From positions 1 to 24,808 of the forward strand of contig JBCBIX010000033.1 in the NCBI GenBank assembly GCA_038523965.1: a stretch of 24,808 nt of DNA, written 5' to 3'. This DNA comes from JAJRXG01 sp038523965. GTDB taxonomy: Bacteria; Bacteroidota; Bacteroidia; Chitinophagales; Saprospiraceae. Each line of letters opens with the position of its first letter. Position 1 is the stretch's first letter. Both the position numbers and the translations under genes were made by a program. Below, piece by piece: positions 15,928 to 24,799 of the stretch. The notes under the pieces are model-generated. The model was not told the origin of the DNA and searched no databases. It worked only from the letters and a program-made list of their open reading frames with translations.

Positions 15928-17730
15928 TTACTTTGATTTGTAGTACTCGTTGACCACATTCAGTATGGCGTTGCCATATCGTCCAAGTTTAGCTTCTCCA
16001 ATACCCTCGACCATCAATAGGTCTTCCGGGATTAGTGGCTCTTGATCAACTATCGCACGCAGAGTAGCGTCATTAAAGATTGTATAGGCCGGAACTCCTC
16101 GCTTTTGTGACTCGGCATATCGCCATCTGCGTAGCGATTGGAATAATGGGCTTTGACTATCCCCGGTCTTGTCAATTTTAATTTTAGTGACTGTCTTTGT
16201 CTTCGAGAACTTGACGAGTTCAACATTGACTTCACCCGATAACACCTGTTTAGTTAGTGGGGTCACCTTTAGCGTGGACCGGTCAGTGTAGTCTATCCTG
16301 AGGAGTCCTTTGTTTAGAATCTGAGTGATGTAACTCTTCCAATCTAAATAAGGCAAATCCCGTCCAGCGCCGTAAGTTTTAATCTGATCGTATCGTCCTT
16401 GTCTTACTTCTTCTTTACTGGATCCTCGTAGAATATCGATGAGAAGATCAATACCTACTTCTTGATTACTGCGGATGACCGCCGATAGGGCCTTCTGGGC
16501 GATCACTGTACCATCAAATACTTTGGGCGGATGAAGACAATTATCGCAGTGACCACAAGGCTCCTTTCGGAATTCTCCAAAATAATTGAGGATCAAATTA
16601 GTACGACAACTGGAGGCCGAGGCAAACTCCCACATTCGATGCAGTTTAGCAGATTGAACCTCTTTAAACGACGCATCCATAGGACTTTCATCGATAAATG
16701 TTTGCAACTGAGACTTGTCTCTCCAACTGTAAAAAAGCAAACATTCTGATTCGCTGCCATCACGACCCGCTCTTCCAATCTCTTGGTAATATCCTTCGAT
16801 GTTCTTGGGAAGGTTATAGTGTATCACAAATCGAACGTTCGACTTGTCGATGCCCATTCCAAATGCGATTGTGGCACAGATTATCTGGACTTCATCATTT
16901 TGAAACCTACGTTGTACCAATGCCCGACTTGTGGCATCCATCCCGGCGTGGTAGTACGACGCATTATAACCCGCATCATTAAGTTTGGCCGCCACTGTCT
17001 CGGTACCTTTGCGACTGAGGCAGTAGACAATGCCGCTGTGCTGCTTGTGATTATATAAAAACCGTAAGATCTTACCCCATCGATCCTGACCTGGAGCAGC
17101 GCGGATTGTGAGATTTTTTCTTTCAAAACTACTTAGGAATCGTCGGGCTCCATCAAGTCCTAATTGTGATAAAATATCCGACTGAGTAGCTGCATCTGCA
17201 GTCGCCGTGAGAGCAATCATGGGTATCTCAGGAAATCGATTTTTAAAATAACTCAGCTTGGTATATTCCGGTCTGAAGTCATTGCCCCATACCGAAATGC
17301 AGTGTGCTTCATCAACGGCAATAAGACTAATCTGCATGCCCGATAGGTAGTTTACAAATTCCTCTTGCATTAGACTCTCCGGGGCCATGTACAGCATCTT
17401 CAGACTTCCATCTGCGATTGATGATAAAATCTGCCTACGGCTTTCTGCGGATGTGCCACTATTCATCGTGTCAGCTTTGACGCCAAGTTCCTGGAGGGCG
17501 GCGACCTGGTCTTGCATCAAGGCTATCAGCGGAGAGACCACCAATGTCAGGCCCGTAAAGCACAGAGCAGGAACCTGAAAACAGATAGACTTCCCACCAC
17601 CAGTGGGCATGATCACAAGCGCATCTGATCCAGCCAGAACGTGTTCGATGATTTCCTCCTGACCAGGTCGAAATGAGCTATATCCGAAGATGGTAGAAAG
17701 TACCTCTGTTGGCTTCCGTGTAACTTGCAT
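15928..17730 (-). CDS. recQ: ATP-dependent DNA helicase RecQ
   Basis: 3'-5' superfamily 2 DNA helicase for recombination and fork repair. From the ATG at 17730 (600 residues): Walker A in MPTGGGKS (about 41-48), DEAH box (140-143) followed by the aromatic-rich loop CISVWGNDFRPEY, SAT-like ALTATAD, helicase motifs V and VI (ICATIAFGMGIDK, QEIGRAGRDG), the zinc-binding Cys set CRTN...CGHCDNC, a winged-helix RQC domain, and a C-terminal HRDC domain (QSLRRWRYAESQKRG to IGEAKLGRYG). All RecQ domains are present. The loop has Val and Asn where Escherichia coli RecQ has Gln and His. An upstream ATG at 17778 would add 16 atypical residues and overlap the divergent SET gene, so 17730 is preferred. Confidence 0.96.
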   Translation of the reverse strand: MQVTRKPTEVLSTIFGYSSFRPGQEEIIEHVLAGSDALVIMPTGGGKSICFQVPALCFTGLTLVVSPLIALMQDQVAALQELGVKADTMNSGTSAESRRQILSSIADGSLKMLYMAPESLMQEEFVNYLSGMQISLIAVDEAHCISVWGNDFRPEYTKLSYFKNRFPEIPMIALTATADAATQSDILSQLGLDGARRFLSSFERKNLTIRAAPGQDRWGKILRFLYNHKQHSGIVYCLSRKGTETVAAKLNDAGYNASYYHAGMDATSRALVQRRFQNDEVQIICATIAFGMGIDKSNVRFVIHYNLPKNIEGYYQEIGRAGRDGSESECLLFYSWRDKSQLQTFIDESPMDASFKEVQSAKLHRMWEFASASSCRTNLILNYFGEFRKEPCGHCDNCLHPPKVFDGTVIAQKALSAVIRSNQEVGIDLLIDILRGSSKEEVRQGRYDQIKTYGAGRDLPYLDWKSYITQILNKGLLRIDYTDRSTLKVTPLTKQVLSGEVNVELVKFSKTKTVTKIKIDKTGDSQSPLFQSLRRWRYAESQKRGVPAYTIFNDATLRAIVDQEPLIPEDLLMVEGIGEAKLGRYGNAILNVVNEYYKSK

Positions 17731-17769
17731 GAGCACAAAGCTAATCGGCCACCAAGCATTCTCTGATCC

Positions 17770-18144
17770 ATGCTTCACATTCCAGGACTATACATCGCTG
17801 ATACAGATCACGGCAGAGGTGTGTATACTGGCATCGACATCAGCACAGGTGACATCATCGAGAGATGTCCGATCATTAAGATTCCCACTGGCCAACTCCG
17901 TCATATCAATCCAACTATCCTGTACGAATACTACTTCTTATGGCAGGAGGAAGGGGTTGAAGCCTGTATTGCCCTTGGATATGGTTCGCTTTACAATCAC
18001 AGCCCAACACCTAATGCTGAAATCATTTTAGATTATACGGACAACCATATTGTAATCCAGGCCATCCAGAACATCTCCCCTACCACAGAAATTAGAATCG
18101 ACTATACAGGAGCAACGAAAGGAGAAATCGAATTGTGGTTCTAA
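17770..18144 (+). CDS. Stand-alone SET-domain protein
   Basis: A 124-residue protein consisting only of a SET domain, the fold of S-adenosylmethionine-dependent protein lysine methyltransferases. Seen: GRGVYTGIDISTGDIIE (15-31), the SAM-site motif LYNHSPTPNAEI (74-85) with NHS, and the closing segment ISPTTEIRIDYTG (102-114) with the Glu and the catalytic-region DY. It lacks a Cys-rich post-SET zinc region. The start is well fixed: an in-frame TGA lies at 17764-17766, directly before the ATG. It is divergent from recQ with only 39 bases between the starts. The substrate is unknown; bacterial SET proteins have been reported to methylate ribosomal or DNA-binding proteins. At 124 residues it is near the minimum size for the fold. 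Confidence 0.85.
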   Translation: MLHIPGLYIADTDHGRGVYTGIDISTGDIIERCPIIKIPTGQLRHINPTILYEYYFLWQEEGVEACIALGYGSLYNHSPTPNAEIILDYTDNHIVIQAIQNISPTTEIRIDYTGATKGEIELWF

Positions 18145-18176
18145 ACCTTCTGCAAATTAGAATATAACGTTCCGTC

Positions 18177-19541
18177 CTATCTCCTTGGAATCAAGGTCGT
18201 TGGAAAGGCCACAATACTCTCATGACCATCAACTCCTACGGCGGCCACTCCAAACAAGAAGTTGTCCACAACAATACCTTCTAACACTGCATCAGTGTCC
18301 GTTCCCACATATCGACTGTATTGCCATTGTGGCGAAGTCGTATCACGCCAGTACACCTTGTACGTCACCCCCTTTTGTTCGAGAGGACTCCAACGAAGTC
18401 GGGTCGCAGGTTGGACGGCGCCTCCGATCATCAATCCTTCTGGTGCCGGCGGTGCCCATGCGATTGCCGCGAGATTTATCGCATTCACAGCTGTTAGTTT
18501 TGCTGCGTACTCGAAGTTGACACCATCGATGACATCGCCATAGCTGATGCCGTCCTCGACTCGGATATCCTGATGTTGCATCGTATAGTTCTCATGCGCC
18601 TCCATGATTCGGATACCCGCGAATCCCTCATCATTGAATGGTCGATGATGGCCACCTCGACCGAAGCGGTCAAGCCTGTAAATCATCAAAGGATTCATCT
18701 CGGGCATGTATTGTACGGTCATACGGTGTACGTATCGTGCTAATTGTCTGGAGATGCCGTCAACCTCTCCCCCATAGAACCGCTTCCATATGCGTTCGCG
18801 CTCATTTTCAGATGGGAGAGATGCCTCACTGAATATTCTGAAAGTGCGATTATCGATCACACCATCAACACCTTTGATGTTACCGATCATGTCATTGTTG
18901 AGGATGCCGATGATGTTCCACCCTAACTCTTTGGCTCGTGCGGCCATAATCTTCCCTCCAAATAAGCCCTGCTCCTCACCACTCAAACCAACAAAGATGA
19001 TACTCGTCGGAAAGTCATACCGACTTAGTACACGTGCGGCTTCCAATACTCCAGCCATACCTGAGGCATTGTCATTAGCTCCGGGAGAGTCATCAACAGC
19101 GTTGAGCGGATCACTAATACGAGAGTCAATATCACCCGACATTATGATGTATCGATTAGGGTAGACCGTGCCTCTTTTGATTCCCACTACATTCACGATA
19201 TGAGTACTATCCGGTATACGCCGACTCTGACCAGGTAGAATTAGCCCTGAGAGATAGTTCACCTCAAGACATCCCCCGCAGTCTGAGGATATTTTCTCCA
19301 TCTCGGACTTAATCCAACGACGAGCCGCTCCTATACCGCGAGTAGTAGAGACAGTATCTGATAGTGTATGCCGAGTTCCAAAATCCGCTAATCGCCGTAT
19401 ATCCGCCTCAATCCGTTCGGCTGAGACTTCGTCAATGATGTCATAGATCCGAGGATCAATAACCGCTGGAAGGTCTATCTGAGCTCGTATTGCGCTGCAC
19501 ATGCATATGATCAGCATAAACCCTAAGGTGATCGGCTTCAT
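18177..19541 (-). CDS. Secreted M28 family metallopeptidase with FN3-like C-terminus
   Basis: Di-zinc aminopeptidase-type M28 peptidase, exported. Seen in 454 residues: signal peptide ending IRAQ (about 1-20); first metal motif MSGDIDSR (134-141); DDSPGANDNASG (150-161) with bridging Asp157; catalytic GLSGEEQGLFGG (185-196); NNDMIGN (215-221); and the C-terminal region with MEAHENYTMQHQDIR, supplying the last His. Where the classical motif is HxD, here it is Asp137-x-Asp139, so one zinc ligand or its neighbour is changed. After about residue 365 a fibronectin III-like module follows (PPAPEGLMIGG, TRLRWSPLEQKGVTYKVYWRD, NFLFGVAAVGVDG). It probably degrades peptides in the periplasm or outside. 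It is divergent from the matrixin-like gene, suggesting related secreted proteolysis. Confidence 0.9.
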   Translation of the reverse strand: MKPITLGFMLIICMCSAIRAQIDLPAVIDPRIYDIIDEVSAERIEADIRRLADFGTRHTLSDTVSTTRGIGAARRWIKSEMEKISSDCGGCLEVNYLSGLILPGQSRRIPDSTHIVNVVGIKRGTVYPNRYIIMSGDIDSRISDPLNAVDDSPGANDNASGMAGVLEAARVLSRYDFPTSIIFVGLSGEEQGLFGGKIMAARAKELGWNIIGILNNDMIGNIKGVDGVIDNRTFRIFSEASLPSENERERIWKRFYGGEVDGISRQLARYVHRMTVQYMPEMNPLMIYRLDRFGRGGHHRPFNDEGFAGIRIMEAHENYTMQHQDIRVEDGISYGDVIDGVNFEYAAKLTAVNAINLAAIAWAPPAPEGLMIGGAVQPATRLRWSPLEQKGVTYKVYWRDTTSPQWQYSRYVGTDTDAVLEGIVVDNFLFGVAAVGVDGHESIVAFPTTLIPRR

Positions 19542-19603
19542 TTTTGTACTCTTTTGATCTAAGCCGACAATGTTAATTGTTCTACTCTAAAACAACTGCT
19601 CCT

Positions 19604-21091
19604 ATGAAGGACTTGGCTCGCTACATGCTCTTATGCTGCTGTCTTACGATTAGTACGAACTCCATCTTCGGGAGTACGATTAAACCTTTTGGCGATCTGG
19701 GCGAGCTTGTTGACGCAAGCGATGGGATCTATGTCGTAGACTACATCGGAGTCGACACAGTCGTTTTCGGTGATTTAGTACGCTATGAAGATCGATTTAG
19801 CGTCGAATCCTGCATCAAGGGAAACTGTAGCGACATCGTAGTTACCCCAAAACGCTCACGGCATTTAGGCGATAGTTATATCAAGGTTTCTGGGGATATA
19901 GATTACTCAGTGGGTGGCCGCTACCTTCTTTTTTTGAGAGAGATTAAAGATGGATCTCAACTTGTTCCAGCATGTGGATCGTACTATGTCTATCGATTAG
20001 AAGAGCATGAAAGCATACCATATGCAATTCCGTTCTACAGTTCTGGTAGTCTGGACTTGTTAGTGGAACATAAATATCGAGAGTCTGCACATCAAGTATT
20101 CCAAGCCAAGGAATTGATCTTGTTAATCGAAAAAAGAATTAAGAGTTTACAAAACTGGGATGATACTCATGCTGTCGCCTCACGAGATGTGATCGAGCAT
20201 TTCATTAGAAAAATTCCAGTACGTAAATCGCTACCCGGGCAGTGCATCTTACTCCGAGGAAGCTCTTCGAATCCCCCCAGATGGCCACTTAATGAGGTTA
20301 CTCCTATTCGTTTGCATTATCAGTTAGACGGACCAGTCTGTTCAGACATTACCAATGAATTAAACAGTACGATCGATCACATGAAGGATAATTACCCCGG
20401 ATTACAATTAGATTACCCCAGTGTTTTGAGTAACTATTCGGCACAATGCAGTCCAGGCCTCGAAGACCAGTTCTCTAATTTAAGTAGCTACTTCACTTCC
20501 AACTTTGGTGATCCAGGTAGAACGATGATCATCTTCAATGATATCTGTGACGACATGCCGCCGCTCTTTGGCAACTGCGGAGGAGTCTATGGATTTGCAG
20601 CAGCTACAGCCAGTGGAACACATAGTTTCAATGGTCAGTCCTACACCTCTCTACAAGCTGGATTTGTCTCTGTTAATGAAGGTGTACCGCAGTGCCTTTG
20701 CAATTCTACGGATAGAGGCAACTCAGCTACCAACTTTGTTCTGTTTCTGGCTCATGAGCTCGGACACACCTTAGGTCTAAACCATATCGTGAGTGGCACT
20801 GCCAACCTGAATCCAAACTGTTGCGTAGATATTAGTTCACTGGACCAGGGTTGTATTAACACCCTCTATCCCACTCATCTAAACTGCACAGGCCACGATA
20901 TTAATTTCGCTAATCAGACCATACCTTCTGGGATTAGCTTGGCGCGAAACATACTTCGTTCACAATCTAACGTGGACATTGCCAACGGATCATCTGTCAG
21001 TTGGAGAGCTCAAAGCAGCATTGATATCGATGGCGATTTCACAGTACCCACTGGAAGTACACTCGAAGTAGACATTGACAATTGTAATTAA
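19604..21091 (+). CDS. Secreted matrixin-like zinc metalloprotease with C-terminal stack domain
   Basis: A 495-residue exported metzincin-type protease. From the ATG at 19604 (a TTG at 19577 would add nine residues): signal peptide about 1-24; an N-terminal domain to about 135 with IYVVDYIG, FSVESCIKGNC, VGGRYLLFLREI and PACGSYYVY, which recalls NTR/TIMP-like modules; a Cys-containing linker; a catalytic region with the zinc motif HELGHTLGLNH (His384, Glu385, His388, His394); then LDQGCINTLYP, as in matrixin C-termini. The Met expected in the Met-turn is not found; TANLNPNCC has Leu there. The last 60 residues (QTIPSGISLARNILRSQSNV, VSWRAQSSIDIDGDFTVPTGSTLEVDI) match the short repeat stack often terminating bacteroidete secreted proteins. 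Its end overlaps the convergent decarboxylase gene by four bases. Confidence 0.85.
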   Translation: MKDLARYMLLCCCLTISTNSIFGSTIKPFGDLGELVDASDGIYVVDYIGVDTVVFGDLVRYEDRFSVESCIKGNCSDIVVTPKRSRHLGDSYIKVSGDIDYSVGGRYLLFLREIKDGSQLVPACGSYYVYRLEEHESIPYAIPFYSSGSLDLLVEHKYRESAHQVFQAKELILLIEKRIKSLQNWDDTHAVASRDVIEHFIRKIPVRKSLPGQCILLRGSSSNPPRWPLNEVTPIRLHYQLDGPVCSDITNELNSTIDHMKDNYPGLQLDYPSVLSNYSAQCSPGLEDQFSNLSSYFTSNFGDPGRTMIIFNDICDDMPPLFGNCGGVYGFAAATASGTHSFNGQSYTSLQAGFVSVNEGVPQCLCNSTDRGNSATNFVLFLAHELGHTLGLNHIVSGTANLNPNCCVDISSLDQGCINTLYPTHLNCTGHDINFANQTIPSGISLARNILRSQSNVDIANGSSVSWRAQSSIDIDGDFTVPTGSTLEVDIDNCN

Positions 21092-22542
21092 ACCGTAGCA
21101 ACAGCTCGCTCCAACTCCGCCCCTATCTCCACTGTTTTCTCAATCAAAAAGTCAAAGTCTGCCATTACACTTCGGTGGTTAGAGATGGCCACTCGAATGC
21201 AATAGATCCCACCTAAGGTAGTGTAGCTCGGAACCGCCAATCCACGTTCGTGAAGTAGAATCAATATTTCGTTGTTGATTTGATTATAATCTCCACTCTT
21301 GGGAATGTATCTAAAACATACGATATCCAAACCAACTGGAGCAACCAACTCTAATCTCGGATGCTTATCGATCTGTTTTTCTAAATAGTGGGCCTGTTCA
21401 ATATTTTTTGTAATCATACGACCCAACTTCTCCAATCCATGCTCTTGGATACTCATCCAAACTTTGAGCGATCTCATCCGACGACTAAGTTGTAAGCCAT
21501 ATTCTGAGTACCAGTGATTACCTGAGGCGATGCCGCGAACATTGGCCTCGAGATATTCGGGTGTTAGTACAAATGCATCGCGATGTGCGATCCTATTTTT
21601 TACCAAGACACATCCAGCTTCAAATGGCACATGCATCCACTTGTGTAGATCTAACGCAATGCTATCACTACGTTCGATGCCGCTGAGCTGTGGTCTTGCC
21701 TGAGGTGATAACATGGCAATCGCCCCTATCGCACCATCGATATGGAACCAGACATTTTCACGTGAACAGAGATCTGCGAGACCATTCAGATCGTCTATGG
21801 CGCCAGTATTGACAGTGCCAGCGCTCCCGATCACACAGATAGGTAGGAGGCCGTTACCACGATCTTCTTGTATCTGATGTTGGAGAGCGGCGAGATTGAT
21901 GGTGTGGTCATCGTTCGTCTGGATCTTACGCAAGTAGGCAGAACCAATACCCAGAAGTTCGACCGCTTTTTGATTGCAGCTGTGCAGTTCTGTAGATCCA
22001 TACACGGTCATCTGCATCTCTCCTGCTCGCATCCCCTCCCGTCGGATATCAAAGCCCGATTTTACGTGTCGCGCGACAGTTAGTCCAACGAAATTGGCCA
22101 TCGACCCTCCACTGACCATGATACCGCTACTATCACGAGGGTATCCGATGATCTCATTCATCCACTTAATGACCTGGTCCTCGAGATGTTGACCAACATG
22201 GTTCCCAGCACCTGCATTAGAATTGATAATTGAAGTTAAGAAGTCAGCAAGTGCACCAGAATATGTACCGTTACCCATATACCAGGCCCAAAACATCGGA
22301 CTCAAATTACCCAATGCATAGGGCATGACTTCTGTCTTAACTCGTTCGTAAACCTCCTCCAGAGTAACCCCTGAAGTCGGAGCAGGCACATCAAACATGG
22401 CCTTTACCGTCTTAGGCATCTCTTGCCATACGGGTCGCTCTCGGACCTGCTCGACAAAATCCAACGCCTCATCCATGATCCGATGTGCTAATTTTCGCTG
22501 TCTCTCCCAATCCTGAGGATCAAGAGTTTCGTGATCTTTCAT
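21088..22542 (-). CDS. PLP-dependent group II amino acid decarboxylase
   Basis: Pyridoxal-phosphate enzyme of the aromatic-L-amino-acid/tyrosine/glutamate decarboxylase family, 484 residues, cytoplasmic. Seen: LSPMFWAWYMGNGTYSGALADFL (about 80-102) for substrate-side contacts; MVSGGSMANFVGLTVAR (142-158); His187 in STELHSCNQKAVELLG, which stacks on the cofactor ring; GSAGTVNTGAIDDL (239-252); FHIDGAIGAIA (266-276) with Asp269 pairing with the pyridine nitrogen; and Schiff-base Lys301 in DSIALDLHKWMHVPFEAG. All core residues are intact. The amino-acid substrate cannot be settled; relatives act on Tyr, DOPA, Trp, Glu or aspartate-like substrates. It sits 59 bases downstream of the DUF4249 gene, past a hairpin, so it may be only partly co-transcribed. 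Confidence 0.9.
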   Translation of the reverse strand: MKDHETLDPQDWERQRKLAHRIMDEALDFVEQVRERPVWQEMPKTVKAMFDVPAPTSGVTLEEVYERVKTEVMPYALGNLSPMFWAWYMGNGTYSGALADFLTSIINSNAGAGNHVGQHLEDQVIKWMNEIIGYPRDSSGIMVSGGSMANFVGLTVARHVKSGFDIRREGMRAGEMQMTVYGSTELHSCNQKAVELLGIGSAYLRKIQTNDDHTINLAALQHQIQEDRGNGLLPICVIGSAGTVNTGAIDDLNGLADLCSRENVWFHIDGAIGAIAMLSPQARPQLSGIERSDSIALDLHKWMHVPFEAGCVLVKNRIAHRDAFVLTPEYLEANVRGIASGNHWYSEYGLQLSRRMRSLKVWMSIQEHGLEKLGRMITKNIEQAHYLEKQIDKHPRLELVAPVGLDIVCFRYIPKSGDYNQINNEILILLHERGLAVPSYTTLGGIYCIRVAISNHRSVMADFDFLIEKTVEIGAELERAVATV

Positions 22543-22578
22543 AGACTAAAGATGCGCAGAACGCCTTCCAATCAGGCT

Positions 22579-22602
22579 ACACCTCCTGGAGAAAAGGAGT
22601 GT
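22579..22602 (-). terminator. Hairpin directly after the DUF4249 stop codon
   Basis: On the minus strand the transcript reads ACACTCCT, a 7-base loop, then AGGAGGTGT: eight base pairs with a single bulged G, beginning at the last base of the DUF4249 stop codon. There is no U-run after it, so it is a weak terminator or an mRNA 3'-end stabiliser between the DUF4249 and decarboxylase genes. The AGGAGG inside the stem is over 30 bases from the decarboxylase ATG, too far to serve as its ribosome site. Confidence 0.35.
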
Positions 22603-23501
22603 TAACTACCAGCAATGGCCTCCGCGCTGCTAACTGCTGCGACATTAAAAAAGCCAAGCACACCGCCACCATCTGATGCGTTGAGATTAGAAGGGGTATT
22701 CGCCAGGGGCAATGCAAAAATCCCATTATTCCCATTGGTAACTTGCTCCCTTGTAATTTCAAAAAAGGTGAACGCATCTGTGCTAATCGAGTGAAGCTCC
22801 ACTCTGATGTGTTGTCCCTCCTCCCAGGGCGCAGGAAGCCCATCGGCATCATTATTCAAAGATTCTCGGATTGGCGTTATGAAGATAACACCGTCAACAC
22901 CTGTACCTGCGTCAAACCCAGCATCATATGCCAAATTCAGTTGTTCAGGACTGCCTTTGTAGACGCTGTCTTGGTAAGTCTTGATCCAGTATGCATCACC
23001 AAGACCTGAAGGATCCCGAGCGAAAAACTGAGCATATAAACCATCATCCGACAACGCTTCGTTTTCTCTAAATTCAAAAAAGAGACTATCGATAGGTGGG
23101 ACGCGATTCATCATCGTGGAGGAAGTAATCATGACTCCATCCACAGTAATCTCCAAGTCAAATTCTTGGCCTACTTGCCCTAAAGTTCGATCAGCCGATG
23201 GCAGCCACACGTAGGAACCATTCCCCTCGTGTGCGAATTCTAATATCTCACCATCGCTGCGCAAGACCCGCACCTGTGCATTTAGAACTCCTGGAGGTTG
23301 CAAGGAGTCAAAATACGTCTGACTGCGCTGCACAATAATGCGCTGTGGTTCGTCCAAGTTATTGATCCATGCATCGACGACGATATCGCCTCCTTGTCCA
23401 TCTATCTCAACATCGATCACATCTTCGCACGAAGACATTAAGAGTCCAAGACCTATTAGACCAATAAAAAGCGGAACATTCGATAAGATTCTATTTGTCA
23501 T
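22602..23501 (-). CDS. DUF4249 domain-containing lipoprotein
   Basis: A 299-residue outer-membrane or periplasmic lipoprotein of the DUF4249 family. Seen: signal peptide with lipobox LMSSC (Cys25), then the family N-terminal pattern CEDVIDVEIDGQGGDIVVDAWINNLDEPQRIIVQRSQTYFDS, in which a bound beta-sandwich-like domain starts, followed by VRVLRSDGEILEF, a conserved region around RVPPIDSLFFEF, and a C-terminal FFEITREQVTNGNNGIFALPLANTPSNL. In Bacteroidota this family usually follows a TonB-dependent receptor gene, as here (11-base gap), and probably is its surface lipoprotein partner, by analogy with SusD. The transported compound is unknown. Shared transcription with the receptor is likely. 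Confidence 0.9.
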   Translation of the reverse strand: MTNRILSNVPLFIGLIGLGLLMSSCEDVIDVEIDGQGGDIVVDAWINNLDEPQRIIVQRSQTYFDSLQPPGVLNAQVRVLRSDGEILEFAHEGNGSYVWLPSADRTLGQVGQEFDLEITVDGVMITSSTMMNRVPPIDSLFFEFRENEALSDDGLYAQFFARDPSGLGDAYWIKTYQDSVYKGSPEQLNLAYDAGFDAGTGVDGVIFITPIRESLNNDADGLPAPWEEGQHIRVELHSISTDAFTFFEITREQVTNGNNGIFALPLANTPSNLNASDGGGVLGFFNVAAVSSAEAIAGS

Positions 23502-23512
23502 TTGATTGGATC

Positions 23513-24799
23513 TTAGAATTTGAAATTATAGGATACACTCGGCACAAAATTTCCGATGACAGATAATCGTACAGCTTCAGTACTTATGCCGTTCTCCCCT
23601 TGTCTGAAGAAAATACTAAACGGATTTCGCTTGCTATATAGATTGTAGATCGAGAATACCCACTCCGATTGCCATCTGCGCTCAGGATTCTTTTTGCCTT
23701 GCAACGTGGCAGAGATATCTAACCGATGATAGACGGGAATGCGAACATTGTTTCGTGCCTCATTTACATTATGAGGGATAATTAAACCTTGTTGTTGGAA
23801 TCGTGTGGTAGGAAACGTTGTAGGTGTTCCTGATATTAATGCGAAATTACTGCTGAAAGTCCAGCGAGGATTTAGTTCATAAAACCCTGTCAAACTCAAA
23901 TTATGGGTCTGATCGAAGCGGGATGGGTACCACTCCCCATTGTTAATTCCTTCAACCAGACGCTCTGTCCTGGCTAACGTATAGCTTGCCCAACCTGTGA
24001 ATTTGCCCTCGTTCTTTTTCAACATGAGCTCCAAGCCATACGCACGTCCTTCTCCCACTAATAGGTCACCGGCGAGAAAATCGTTCAAGAGCAAATCTGC
24101 ACCGTCGATATAGTCTACCAAGTTTTGATACTTTTTATAGTAAACCTCCGTAGTCAGTTCGTATTTATTTTCTGCGAAGTTTTGGAAGTAGCCGAGCGCC
24201 ACTTGATCAGCGATCTGTGGCTCGATATTATTGGTGCTCGGCGTCCAGATGTCTACAGGAGTAGATGCGCTCGTGTTAGATACCAGATGGATGTATTGTG
24301 CCATCCGGTTGTAGCTAACTTTAAAGGACTTTGACTCGTCGATCTGAATCTTGGCGCTAAATCGTGGTTCGAAATTATTGTAGGTCTGGATCGATTCCCA
24401 TTGATCAAAATTCTCTTCACCTACAACAGGTCTGCGCTGGCCCAAAGGTGCTTCACCAAACTCATAGGCTACACCATCTCCGGTGTAATTAAAATGCGAC
24501 CAACGCAATCCGTAGTTGACACTGATACGATCAGATAGATTGATTTCATTCTCGATGAAAAGTGAACTTTCGATCGAAAACTTATCATCGATGCTAAGGT
24601 CGAGTGTTTCATTTTCGCTAACGCCGACTGCATTGCCAGGCTCGAACTTATAGATGATCGCCTGTCCTCCGAAGCGTAATGTGTTCTCAGGAGAAATGAA
24701 ATAGGTGAACTCCGGTCGAGCACTATAATTCACAATCTTCGCGTCCCAATCAAATCGATTTGTGGAGTCATCACCAAAATTCAATTGATAATCATATGA
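23513..24799 (-). CDS. TonB-dependent outer-membrane receptor, 3' part only
   Basis: The C-terminal part (about 428 residues) of a TonB-dependent receptor that takes up a large nutrient across the outer membrane. Seen: a series of amphipathic beta strands of the barrel (NEINLSDRISVNYGLRWSHF, FEPRFSAKIQIDESKSFKVS, YELTTEVYYKKYQNLVDYID, GWASYTLARTERLVEG, WTFSSNFALISGTPTTFPT) and a terminal strand ending SVSYNFKF, with the aromatic last residue needed for barrel assembly. The signal peptide, carboxypeptidase-like domain, TonB box and plug are missing. The reading frame runs on past a TTG at 24784, which is not a credible start, until TAA at 24800-24802 inside a perfect palindrome at the window end. 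I take the break as a sequence-end effect, not a natural start. Partner of the DUF4249 gene. Confidence 0.88.
   Translation of the reverse strand, partial: SYDYQLNFGDDSTNRFDWDAKIVNYSARPEFTYFISPENTLRFGGQAIIYKFEPGNAVGVSENETLDLSIDDKFSIESSLFIENEINLSDRISVNYGLRWSHFNYTGDGVAYEFGEAPLGQRRPVVGEENFDQWESIQTYNNFEPRFSAKIQIDESKSFKVSYNRMAQYIHLVSNTSASTPVDIWTPSTNNIEPQIADQVALGYFQNFAENKYELTTEVYYKKYQNLVDYIDGADLLLNDFLAGDLLVGEGRAYGLELMLKKNEGKFTGWASYTLARTERLVEGINNGEWYPSRFDQTHNLSLTGFYELNPRWTFSSNFALISGTPTTFPTTRFQQQGLIIPHNVNEARNNVRIPVYHRLDISATLQGKKNPERRWQSEWVFSIYNLYSKRNPFSIFFRQGENGISTEAVRLSVIGNFVPSVSYNFKF

Noticed and set aside
17690..18031. Alternative plus-strand frame overlapping the SET gene and recQ start
   Set aside because: The SET frame carries recognisable motifs; this frame has none and crosses the divergent recQ start.
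19567..19580. Dyad ACAAT-GTTA-ATTGT between the divergent protease genes as an operator
   Set aside because: Five-base AT-rich arms are expected by chance in a window this size, and nothing else supports a regulator site.
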